Shown: positions 1 to 8,034 of the stretch, piece by piece
How the letters are laid out: each line of letters opens with the position of its first letter
Numbering within the stretch: the stretch's first letter is position 1
NCBI GenBank assembly: GCA_013139755.1
Contig: WTAG01000324.1
Location: 1-10,083 of the forward strand
Reading direction: 5' to 3'
Length of the DNA stretch: 10,083 nt
Source of the DNA: Methylomarinum sp.
GTDB taxonomy: Bacteria > Pseudomonadota > Gammaproteobacteria > Methylococcales > Methylomonadaceae
The notes under the pieces: generated by a model
The model's database searches: none
What the model was told of the DNA's origin: nothing
Seen by the model: the letters and a program-made list of their open reading frames with translations, nothing else
Translations under genes and position numbers: made by a program

Positions 1-146
1 ATCACGAACATGAGTTGTTCCGCGTGTTACATCTGACGGTGTATAGATGAAAGTATCGACCATCTCATAGAGACCATAGTACTTTTCTAATTTACCGCCT
101 TTCGTAAAATGCGGCTCTACGCTATCTAAAATATCTCTAGCCGACA

Positions 147-147
<1 letters not shown>
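1..147 (-). CDS. nqrB: Na+-translocating NADH:quinone reductase subunit B, N-terminal part
   Basis: The start of nqrB, cut off by the left edge of the window. The 49 visible residues begin [14 protein letters not shown] and continue through [14 protein letters not shown] to end in TRGTTHVRD. This follows the known NqrB N-terminus: a short amphipathic stretch, a GGK-EK--LYE motif, then a T---SHVRD-like motif ahead of the first membrane helix. NqrB is an integral membrane subunit of the NQR complex and carries covalent FMN and riboflavin. Those sites lie outside the window. Its ATG overlaps the nqrA stop codon as TAATG, and a purine-rich AAGGA-type ribosome site lies inside the last nqrA codons, so translation is probably coupled. 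The operon should continue leftward with nqrCDEF (family knowledge, not seen). Confidence 0.93.
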
Positions 148-1870
<1,723 letters not shown>

Positions 1871-4603
1871 ATGAGTTCAACACAATGCTATTCTTTTCTT
1901 ACTGGTGACGGCAAAAACAAAGCATTATTAGGCGGCAAAGGTGCCAACCTTTGTGAAATGACACAAATCGGACTTAACGTTCCGGCAGGCTTTGTCATTA
2001 CAACAGAAACATGCCTTGAATATCTAAACAATGAACATTTAAGTGATTCCCTATTAACAGAAATTCGCCAGCAAACACAGCAACTAGAACAACAAACGGG
2101 GAAAAAATTTGGCGATAATAGCAACCCCCTGCTAGTCTCTGTTCGCTCTGGTTCTGCCATTTCCATGCCTGGAATGATGGATACCATTTTAAACCTTGGT
2201 CTTAACAAACAAACATTAGCAGGGCTAATTCAGCTTACTAACGATCCACGCTTCGCCTACGATGCTTATCGGCGTTTTATCCAATTATTCGGCAAAGTCG
2301 CCCTCAATATTGACGACGAGAAATTTGATATTCACTTTAACGCCATTAAACAACAAGCAGGCATTAATTCTGACGCCGCGTTAAAAGCCGAACACTTAGA
2401 ACAAATCAGCGAATTATTCCTAACTGTTATACAAGAAGAAACTGGTAAACCTTTTCCTGAAGATGTCTACGAGCAATTAGAACTATCAATCAAAGCGGTA
2501 TTCAATTCATGGACAGGCAAACGCGCAGTAGATTATAGACATGAATTCAACATCACCCCCGACATGGCTAACGGCACCGCTGTTAATATTGTCACTATGG
2601 TTTTTGGCAATATGGGTGACGATTGTGCGACTGGTGTTGGCTTTACCCGCAACCCTGGTACCGGTAAAAATGAAATGTACGGGGAATATCTTGCTAACGC
2701 ACAAGGTGAAGATGTAGTTGCTGGCATTCGCACCCCAAAAGCAGTGCATGAACTCAGCACAGAAATGCCTGACTTATATAAACAGTTAGTTGACTTGCGT
2801 AACAAACTAGAAAATCATTACCAAGAAGTACAAGATTACGAATACACCATCGAGCATGGCATACTTTATTGCCTTCAAACTCGCAATGGAAAAATGAATG
2901 CGACCGCCATGGTCAGAACATCAGTAGAAATGTTTAACGAAGGCCTAATCAGCAAAGAACAGGCACTATTACGCATAGACCCTGAATTATTGGAACAATT
3001 ATTACACCCCCAACTCACGCCTAACCACAACATACCTGCCCTAGCTCGTGGCTTACCAGCATCTCCTGGAGCAGCTTGCGGAAAATGTGTTTTTGATGCT
3101 GACACAGCACAAAAACTCGGACAAGCTGGAGAAAAAGTTATATTGCTGCGCGAAGAAACCAAACCTGAAGATATTCATGGTTTTTTTGCTGCCCAAGGTA
3201 TTTTAACTAGCCGTGGGGGTAAAACCTCTCACGCTGCTGTTGTTGCCAGAGGCATGGGTAAAGCCTGTGTTGCTGGTGCTGAAGATATTGTCATCGATGT
3301 TAAGTTACGTCACGCAGTGGTTGGCGATGTGCATATCCGTGAAGGTGAAATCATCACTATAGATGGCAGTAGCGGTGACATCTATTTAGGTAGAATCCCC
3401 ACCACCCCACCCGAATTTTCAGATGAACTGAAAACACTATTATCATGGGCTGACGAAATATCTGATCTACGCGTCTATGCCAATGTAGACACCCCTGAAA
3501 ATGCTCTTATTGCTGTCGAGTATGGCGCCAAAGGTATCGGTTTATGCAGAACAGAACGCATGTTTAACGCGCCTGACAGACTACCGCTAGTCATCGACAT
3601 GATCATCGCTGACAACAAAGAAGACCGAGAAACGTCACTAGACAAGTTATTCCCCATTCAACGAGATGACTTTAAGCAACTATTCGAAGCCATGTCACCC
3701 AACCCTGTCACTGTACGCTTACTAGACCCACCAATGCATGAATTTTTGCCTAGCGAAAATCAATTACAGGACGAGATTGAAGCACTAACCCAATATGCAA
3801 CTATTATTAAGGCGCAACGCGTCACATTAGAATCTATTTCCAGCTCACTCCTACCCTCACCTTTTGATCAACTCAATGAAGAAACCATTAACGAGACCAT
3901 TAGCAAAAAATCGCTCATGTTAAAAAAGGTCAGAGATTTATTTGAAGTTAATCCAATGCTAGGACACAGGGGTGTTAGACTCGGCATGAGCTACCCAGAA
4001 ATTTATCGCATGCAAATACGTTCTATACTTGAAGCCACTGCCTTATGCATAAAACAAGGCATTGCAATAGCACCTCAGATCATGGTGCCACAGGTTATAA
4101 CTGCCCAAGAGCTTAAAAAAGTCAAAGAAATGGTGGTAGAAATCCAACAAGATGTTGAAAATCAATTTGGAATCACCCTTAACTTTAAATTTGGTACGAT
4201 GATTGAAACAGTTAGATCCTGCACCCGAGCAGGACAACTAGCTGAAATTGCAGAGTTCTTTTCTTTTGGTACTAATGACTTAACACAAGCCACCTTCTCA
4301 TTTTCTAGAGAAGATGCCGAAAATAAATTCTTACCCTTATATAACGAAGCAGAACTACTACAAGACAACCCTTTTGAGGTTTTAGATATTAAAGGAGTAG
4401 GGGAATTAATGAAACTGACTGCCAAATTAGGCAGGGAAACTCGACCTGATCTCAGTATAGGCATTTGCGGTGAACAAGGCGGACATCCAAAGTCAATCCG
4501 CTTCTGTCATGATATAAAACTCAACTATGTCTCATGCTCTGCACCTAGAATACCCATTGCCAGACTGGCAACAGCACATGCTAAGTTATTGGAAAATCAA
4601 TAA
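1871..4603 (+). CDS. ppdK: pyruvate, phosphate dikinase
   Basis: A 910-residue cytoplasmic enzyme interconverting pyruvate + ATP + Pi and PEP + AMP + PPi. The N-terminal ATP-grasp domain (about 1-340) has GGKGANL with K23, VRSGS with R92 and LQTRNGK with R338, matching the nucleotide-binding residues known in the Clostridium enzyme. The phosphohistidine swivel domain has GGKTSHAAVVARGMGKACV with catalytic H454, and T452, the usual target of the PPDK regulatory kinase. The C-terminal PEP/pyruvate barrel (about 530-910) has GLCRTER (R560), GHRGVRLG (698-705), FFSFGTNDLTQ, GICGEQGG and NYVSCS with catalytic C889. A segment of about 36 extra residues seems to lie between HEFLP (623) and GHRG, and the C-terminal tail is short. 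In methanotrophs and other PPi-using bacteria the enzyme can serve either glycolysis or gluconeogenesis. The start fits the family N-terminus. Ribosome site is a weak ATAGG. Confidence 0.97.
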   Translation: MSSTQCYSFLTGDGKNKALLGGKGANLCEMTQIGLNVPAGFVITTETCLEYLNNEHLSDSLLTEIRQQTQQLEQQTGKKFGDNSNPLLVSVRSGSAISMPGMMDTILNLGLNKQTLAGLIQLTNDPRFAYDAYRRFIQLFGKVALNIDDEKFDIHFNAIKQQAGINSDAALKAEHLEQISELFLTVIQEETGKPFPEDVYEQLELSIKAVFNSWTGKRAVDYRHEFNITPDMANGTAVNIVTMVFGNMGDDCATGVGFTRNPGTGKNEMYGEYLANAQGEDVVAGIRTPKAVHELSTEMPDLYKQLVDLRNKLENHYQEVQDYEYTIEHGILYCLQTRNGKMNATAMVRTSVEMFNEGLISKEQALLRIDPELLEQLLHPQLTPNHNIPALARGLPASPGAACGKCVFDADTAQKLGQAGEKVILLREETKPEDIHGFFAAQGILTSRGGKTSHAAVVARGMGKACVAGAEDIVIDVKLRHAVVGDVHIREGEIITIDGSSGDIYLGRIPTTPPEFSDELKTLLSWADEISDLRVYANVDTPENALIAVEYGAKGIGLCRTERMFNAPDRLPLVIDMIIADNKEDRETSLDKLFPIQRDDFKQLFEAMSPNPVTVRLLDPPMHEFLPSENQLQDEIEALTQYATIIKAQRVTLESISSSLLPSPFDQLNEETINETISKKSLMLKKVRDLFEVNPMLGHRGVRLGMSYPEIYRMQIRSILEATALCIKQGIAIAPQIMVPQVITAQELKKVKEMVVEIQQDVENQFGITLNFKFGTMIETVRSCTRAGQLAEIAEFFSFGTNDLTQATFSFSREDAENKFLPLYNEAELLQDNPFEVLDIKGVGELMKLTAKLGRETRPDLSIGICGEQGGHPKSIRFCHDIKLNYVSCSAPRIPIARLATAHAKLLENQ

Positions 4604-4605
4604 TA

Positions 4606-4636
4606 TAGAAGCCCTCCCAACAAGGGAGGGCTTCTA
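4606..4636. terminator. GC-rich hairpin after ppdK
   Basis: A perfect 13-bp stem (4606-4618 with 4624-4636, core GAAGCCCTCCC/GGGAGGGCTTC) and an AACAA loop begins 3 bases after the ppdK stop. Position and strength suggest a transcription end. The plus-strand 3' side continues with A residues rather than T, so it is not a canonical rho-independent terminator. It may block 3' exonucleases or be a repeat. The neighbouring gene converges on it from the right, so it may act on both strands. Confidence 0.5.
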
Positions 4637-4644
4637 AAAAATCA

Positions 4645-4666
4645 CACCGAGGGCGGACGCTCCTAC
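4645..4666. repeat. REP-like fragment (GAGGGCGGACGCTCCTAC)
   Basis: A GC-rich island (ACCGAGGGCGGACGCTCCTA) in an otherwise AT-rich gap. Its reverse complement, beginning GTAGGAGCGTCCGCCCTC, resembles dispersed GTAGGAGCG-type extragenic repeats I know from gammaproteobacterial genomes. That is recall, not a search. Only one copy is present here and it forms no good hairpin alone, so it is probably half of an element. Confidence 0.35.
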
Positions 4667-4700
4667 AAAATAATACTCTTGAATAACAAACAAAGAATAA

Positions 4701-4769
4701 TTCACACAAAGGCACTGAGACACGAAGAAGAGAGGTGTTTTCCTCTGTGTCTCAGTGCCTTTGTGTGAG
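4701..4769. repeat. long near-perfect inverted repeat
   Basis: Two 21-base arms, 4703-4723 and 4747-4767, are exact reverse complements (left arm starts CACACAAAGGCACTGAG). Pairing extends one base outward plus a wobble. The 23-base middle can form its own small hairpin (AGAGG 4731-4735 with CCTCT 4742-4746, loop TGTTTT). It lies between two convergent genes and has no T-run directly after either arm. The motif resembles dispersed 'CTCAGTGCCTTTGTG' extragenic repeats found in many bacteria (recall only). It may also end the leftward peroxidase transcript or protect its 3' end. Confidence 0.8.
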
Positions 4770-4840
4770 AATAAAACAAAAACCATAATCAACTAATTTT
4801 TGTTACTTAGTGATTGGTGGTCGTGGAACGGCCTGATTCG

Positions 4841-5845
4841 CTACTTATTAAAAGTAGTTCCCGCAGTAGCAGGTAGTACTGGCATTGTTTGCTTAGGGAA
4901 CTCACCTGTCAAAGCATCTAAAAAGGCAACAATATCTGCTATTTCAGCTTTAGACAAATCTTTACCCAACTGCAATTTAGCCATTAACTTAACAGCTTTA
5001 TCTAAACTCTTAACACTACCGTTATGAAAATAAGGTGCAGTTAATGCAATATTACGCAATGTAGGCACTTTCCACATATGCTCATCGGCTTCTTTACCTG
5101 TTACTTCAGCCAAACCCTTATCATCTTTAAAACCATATTGCGCTTCAAAATAACCATTAGCGATTACAGGGAATTTTTGGAATGTACCAGGACCATTAAA
5201 GGCAGGCCCACTATGACAACTTGTACAACCCAAATCTACAGCCTTATTCATACCACGAATTTGTTGCTCAGTCATTGCTGACTTATTACCTTTAACATAC
5301 TTGTCAAAAGCACTATTCGGCGTAATCAAAGTTCTTTCATAAGCCGCAATTGCTTTAGTTGCAGTATCTTTTGAAATTGAATCCTTACCAAAAGCCTTAT
5401 GAAATGCATGCTGATAACCTTCAATTGCTTTTAAACGAACAACTACGTCATCCCAGCTTTTCATACCCATTTCAATAGGGTTAGTCACAGGACCTGCCGC
5501 TTGAGCTTCTAAACTAGCAGCACGACCATCCCAAAACTGTACTTTATTAAATGCAGCATTCCAAACAGTTGGCGCACTACGACCACCAACCTGACCACCA
5601 ACACCCACAGAACCCGCACGATTATCTTCACCACCTAACATAGTGTTATGACAAGATGCACAAGAGACAGTACCTGAAGATGATAAACGAGGGTCATGAA
5701 AAAGCATTTTACCCAAAGCGACTTTTTCAGCCGTTGTAGGGTTATCAGAAGGCGCAGGCGCCTTTGTAGGCAATGCCTGAGCAAATACAACAGAAGCAGA
5801 ACCAGCAAGTGCCAAAGCAGCTACTAGCGAACGAATTTTAAACAT
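4841..5845 (-). CDS. periplasmic di-haem cytochrome c peroxidase
   Basis: A secreted 334-residue protein of the bacterial CcpA/MauG family, reducing H2O2 with electrons from small c-type cytochromes. A Sec signal peptide (MFKIRSLVAALALAGSASVVFA, cleavage about after A22) precedes two covalent haem sites, CASCH (62-66) and CTSCH (207-211). Residues matching the studied Pseudomonas enzyme are visible: W105 (in FWDGRA) between the haems, Q115 and catalytic E125 (in TNPIEMG), and M288 (in AVKLMAKLQLG), the expected axial ligand of the high-potential haem. KVPTLRNIALTAPYFHNG (259-276) is the typical C-terminal block. These are features of a true peroxidase rather than MauG, which has Tyr at the Met position. 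I place the start at the ATG at 5845 because GGAG lies 6 bases upstream; a TTG 12 bases further up would place that GGAG inside the gene. No partner cytochrome gene is in the window. Confidence 0.95.
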   Translation of the reverse strand: MFKIRSLVAALALAGSASVVFAQALPTKAPAPSDNPTTAEKVALGKMLFHDPRLSSSGTVSCASCHNTMLGGEDNRAGSVGVGGQVGGRSAPTVWNAAFNKVQFWDGRAASLEAQAAGPVTNPIEMGMKSWDDVVVRLKAIEGYQHAFHKAFGKDSISKDTATKAIAAYERTLITPNSAFDKYVKGNKSAMTEQQIRGMNKAVDLGCTSCHSGPAFNGPGTFQKFPVIANGYFEAQYGFKDDKGLAEVTGKEADEHMWKVPTLRNIALTAPYFHNGSVKSLDKAVKLMAKLQLGKDLSKAEIADIVAFLDALTGEFPKQTMPVLPATAGTTFNK

Positions 5846-5939
5846 ACTAATCTCCAAGAATTATTATTGTTGTTGATGAACTACCAATTGAATTGTAAGG
5901 TATGATAACTGCGAGGTAAATCAAAAAAAGGAACTAGCC
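5846..5939. promoter_or_regulatory. shared divergent promoter region of peroxidase and Uma2 genes
   Basis: Only 94 bp separate the two divergent start codons, so both promoters must be here and probably overlap. Visible hexamer-like elements are poor: TATGAT at 5901-5906 on the plus strand, and TACAAT on the minus strand around 5890-5895, with a weak TTACCT 16 bases upstream of the latter. I see no palindromic operator for a peroxide or FNR-type regulator. Confidence 0.35.
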
Positions 5940-6509
5940 ATGTCTATAGCCGAAAAAACCAAACTATCCGAACAAGAATACTTAAAAGGTGAAGAGACAG
6001 CAGAATTTAAACACGAATACCTAAAAGGTGAAGTTTGGGCCATGGCAGGAGCCAGTGACAACCATGTCACTATTGCAGGAAACTTATTTGTTGAACTTAA
6101 ACAAAAACTCAAAGGCACCCCTTGTCGCAGCTACATCTCAGACATGAAAGTCAGAGTAGAACATGCCAACGCCTTCTTTTACCCCGATATTTTTGTCACT
6201 TGCGAGAAAAAAGACCAACAAAACACACATTATAAAGAATACCCAGTTTTTATAGCCGAAGTTCTATCCCCTTCTACCGAAGCCTATGACCGTGGTGATA
6301 AATTCAAATATTACCGGCAACTCTCTAGCCTGCAAGAATACTGGTTGATTGATGCACAAAAAATGTCTATCGACTGTTTTACACGTCAAAGCGATAATGC
6401 CTGGATTTTACATAATTACTCACTAGCGCAAGAGCAATCGACAATCAAATCACTAGACATTGAATTATCTATTGATGAAGTATATCTGGATACATCTGTA
6501 ACTGATTAA
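5940..6509 (+). CDS. Uma2-family (DUF820) putative endonuclease
   Basis: A 189-residue soluble protein of the Uma2 family, which has a PD-(D/E)XK restriction-endonuclease-like fold. The family's biological role is unsettled; members are often in many copies per genome and are suspected to be mobile. Visible family blocks: LSEQEYL (9-15) and FKHEYLKGEVWAMAGASDNH (23-42), SDMKVRV (67-73), FYPDIFVTC (80-88) with P82-D83, the EVLSPST block (107-113) with E107, then YDRGDKFKYYRQL (116-128) with K121 as the likely catalytic lysine, and LQEYWLID. All acidic and lysine positions expected for an active site are present. Start at 5940 is supported by AAGGA 7 bases upstream. It diverges from the peroxidase gene and faces a decayed second Uma2 gene, which is only distantly similar, so the pair is not a recent tandem copy. 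Confidence 0.9.
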   Translation: MSIAEKTKLSEQEYLKGEETAEFKHEYLKGEVWAMAGASDNHVTIAGNLFVELKQKLKGTPCRSYISDMKVRVEHANAFFYPDIFVTCEKKDQQNTHYKEYPVFIAEVLSPSTEAYDRGDKFKYYRQLSSLQEYWLIDAQKMSIDCFTRQSDNAWILHNYSLAQEQSTIKSLDIELSIDEVYLDTSVTD

Positions 6510-6581
6510 AAACAATAGTTCTGCCTTATTGACAGTTAAACCTAGTTAAAAAACCTCAAAAAAGTAAATTCAGCCATTTTC

Positions 6582-6700
6582 ACAGGTAATGACAATTTAA
6601 TACACATTACCTCATTCCCGCCTGCTCTTAGCGAGAATCCATATTTCTAAAATAGATTCCCGATAAAAACCCTCAAAAATGACGAAACCGTACAGGTAAT
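6582..6700. repeat. REP-like palindromic element bounded by a 9-base direct repeat
   Basis: The core at 6614-6684 carries ATTCCCGC (6614-6621) facing GCGAGAAT (6631-6638), an 8-bp stem with one mismatch. A second degenerate copy runs from GATTCCCG near 6655 to AATGACG ending at 6684. The layout resembles the 'GTCATTCCCGC...GCGGGAATCCA' dispersed extragenic repeats (compare Neisseria dRS3, ATTCCC-N8-GGGAAT). ACAGGTAAT occurs at both edges (6582-6590 and 6692-6700). A perfect inverted pair AGGTAATG/CATTACCT (6584-6591, 6605-6612) overlaps the left edge. It lies between two convergent Uma2 genes. Nothing else was seen in 6510-6726. Confidence 0.5.
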
Positions 6701-6726
6701 CAGGTAGATTTATAAAAAAGGCACTT

Positions 6727-7228
6727 TCACCTTTCCTTGCCTGCATAAAACTCACGAACATCTTCGTTATTAACCCGTTAATAAAGATCTTCAACCGGTA
6801 AACTAAGGTTTAATGACTCAAAAGTCAGCTCATATTCCTGTAAAGAAGAGATATTTTGATATGCCATTTATTTAATGGTCTGACCCAGACGCCAAGTAGA
6901 ACGAGACAACACCTCTACAATAATTGTAGGTGACTGAGTGAAATATTCGTTTTCCTCATCATCATTACAAACAACCATCACATCTGGAAAAAATATTCAC
7001 CACCCATTTTAACTTTAAGTTCTGAAGAAAATGGCTCACAAGTCGTATTTTCCAACAGATTACCTATAATCGCCAGGACACATTCATGGTAATACGTTGA
7101 TGATTTTTACTAGAACCAGCCACAGCATAAATATCACCATCAATACACTCATGCTTAATTTCGCTGATCAACTCATCACTCAAATATGCTTCTTCACTGA
7201 TTATGTTGTGCTGTTTAGGTTTTAGCAT
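6727..7228 (-). pseudogene. decayed Uma2-family gene
   Basis: Translating the minus strand from the ATG at 7228 gives MLKPKQHNIISEEAYLSDEL, then EIKHECIDGDIYAVAGSSKNH, an unmistakable Uma2 N-terminus. The frame breaks near 7073-7082. It resumes one frame over as IIGNLLENTTCEPFSSELKVKMGGEYFF and breaks again in an A-run at 6988-6993 (one base lost). It then continues as PDVMVVCNDDEENEYF and TIIVEVLSRST up to QTIK, where TAA (6870-6868) interrupts. After it come MAYQNISSLQEYEL and, with about 30 residues missing, TFESLNLSLPVEDLY, a second TAA (6780-6778) and RVNNEDVREFYAGKER. Two frameshifts, two stops and a deletion rule out a working enzyme. Relation to the intact Uma2 gene at 5940 is at family level only. 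Confidence 0.9.
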
Positions 7229-7342
7229 AACTTTTTCTCACCAATACCCTGACAGCAAACACTACAAATCAATAGCAGGCCTTAACCCCCAAATAATTAA
7301 ACACATATCTGCATTACCCAACTCACCAGCCACTTTTATTCA

Positions 7343-7429
7343 TAACTGACAATTTTTGTCAGTTACTAACATCTTATTGACCTAATTCACTATCAAATTC
7401 AAAGAAAGTTTGTAAATTACCTGTCAGTT
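7343..7429 (+). promoter_or_regulatory. palindrome plus half-site, candidate activator (PilR-like) sites
   Basis: TAACTGACAA and TTGTCAGTTA (7343-7352, 7356-7365) form a perfect 10-bp inverted repeat around TTT. The same half-site TGTCAGTT recurs at 7422-7429. These sit about 90-170 bp upstream of the -24 box, a normal distance for an enhancer-binding protein. Pseudomonas PilR recognises (C/G)TGTC-type sites, which the half-sites loosely fit; assignment to PilR is inference. The palindrome is not followed by a long T-run, so a terminator is less likely. Confidence 0.5.
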
Positions 7430-7513
7430 TAAAAACACAAAAAAAACAGTATCACTTTTAAACCACCTACTTACGCTGTGTTCTTACCCCTAAAAAAAAC
7501 CATTACCACAAAC

Positions 7514-7529
7514 TGGCACAACATCTGCT
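7514..7529 (+). promoter_or_regulatory. sigma-54 (RpoN) promoter of pilA
   Basis: TGGCACAACATCTGCT matches the -24/-12 consensus TGGCAC-N5-TTGC in 9 of the 10 conserved bases, with the essential GG (7515-7516) and GC (7527-7528) exactly 10 bp apart. Predicted transcription start is near 7540, leaving a leader of about 35 bases. Major type IVa pilin genes are classically transcribed by RpoN with the PilS/PilR two-component system. Confidence 0.82.
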
Positions 7530-7575
7530 TTAAGAAAAATGACTACAACCATTACAGAACTACTAGGAAAATATT

Positions 7576-8025
7576 ATGACCATGAAAAAAGTACAACAAG
7601 GTTTTACCTTAATCGAACTGATGATCGTTGTTGCGATTATCGGTATCTTGGCATCGATCGCGATTCCGGCTTATCAAGATTACATTGGTAGAGCACAAGT
7701 TTCTGAAGCAATTCAATTGCTTGGAGGATTAAAAACACCTGCCGAAGAAAGATTAGGTACTGACGGAGATATGGCTATAAACCTTTCTGATTATAAAACA
7801 AAAGGAAATTATGTATCATATCTTCAAGTAATAGACGATTCTGCTGATCCATATTCATTTGAAGCAGTATTTAAAGCTACTGGGGTAAACTCTGGAATTG
7901 CTGATACATCAGTTGAACTAACATATACTGGTGGAACTTGGACTTGTGATGCTGGTGCGGAAAATGGAGCAAATAATGGTGGTATACCTATCGAAGCTAA
8001 ATACTTACCATCTGCTTGTAAATAA
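7576..8025 (+). CDS. pilA: type IVa major pilin
   Basis: A 149-residue prepilin. The short leader MTMKKVQQG ends in G9 and is followed by [27 protein letters not shown], the canonical class III signal with E14 (Glu5 of the mature protein). PilD would cleave after G9 and methylate F10; the hydrophobic helix anchors the subunit and packs the fibre core. Mature length is 140 residues. C124 (WTCDAG) and C148 (PSACK) would form the usual C-terminal disulfide loop of 23 residues. Its loop has NNGG- and [12 protein letters not shown] low-complexity sequence and several S/T residues that could carry O-glycans. AGGA lies 7 bases before the ATG, favouring it over the in-frame ATG at 7582. Expressed from a sigma-54 promoter and ended by a strong terminator within the next gene. 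Pseudopilins of type II secretion lack this C-terminal disulfide loop. Confidence 0.94.
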   Translation: MTMKKVQQGFTLIELMIVVAIIGILASIAIPAYQDYIGRAQVSEAIQLLGGLKTPAEERLGTDGDMAINLSDYKTKGNYVSYLQVIDDSADPYSFEAVFKATGVNSGIADTSVELTYTGGTWTCDAGAENGANNGGIPIEAKYLPSACK

Positions 8026-8034
8026 ATCATAACA

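Larger units (their letters stand above)
7229..7575 (+). promoter_or_regulatory. long upstream region of pilA
   Basis: This 347-bp AT-rich, gene-free stretch lies between the decayed Uma2 gene and pilA. It contains a perfect palindrome with an additional half-site and a sigma-54 promoter (both listed separately). No other RNA gene or ORF could be supported. Several A-runs (for example 7439-7447 and 7493-7499) between the palindrome and the promoter could favour DNA bending of the kind enhancer-dependent promoters use. Confidence 0.6.

Noticed and set aside
1888..2208. 106-codon minus-strand ORF inside ppdK
   Set aside because: Antisense to conserved catalytic blocks of ppdK (K23, R92). Its cysteine- and proline-rich translation is typical of a shadow frame.
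4606..4636. Reading the ppdK hairpin as a canonical rho-independent terminator
   Set aside because: The stem is strong but followed by A residues on the plus strand and only TATATTA on the minus strand, so no proper T-run exists. Kept as a hairpin with reduced confidence.
5078..5281. 67-codon plus-strand ORF inside the peroxidase gene
   Set aside because: It lies wholly antisense to a well-supported di-haem peroxidase and its product has no recognisable feature.
5846..5857. Upstream TTG start for the peroxidase, adding MEIS
   Set aside because: The GGAG that would lie inside this extension is an ideal ribosome site for the ATG at 5845, and the signal peptide reads correctly from MFKIRSL.
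6612..6794. 60-codon minus-strand ORF across the REP-like element
   Set aside because: It overlaps the palindromic repeat and the tail of the decayed Uma2 gene in a different frame. That region's meaningful reading is the Uma2 remnant.
7343..7365. Palindrome as a terminator of leftward transcription into the Uma2 remnant
   Set aside because: There is no T-run after the stem on either strand, and its half-site recurs at 7422-7429, which fits a protein-binding site better.
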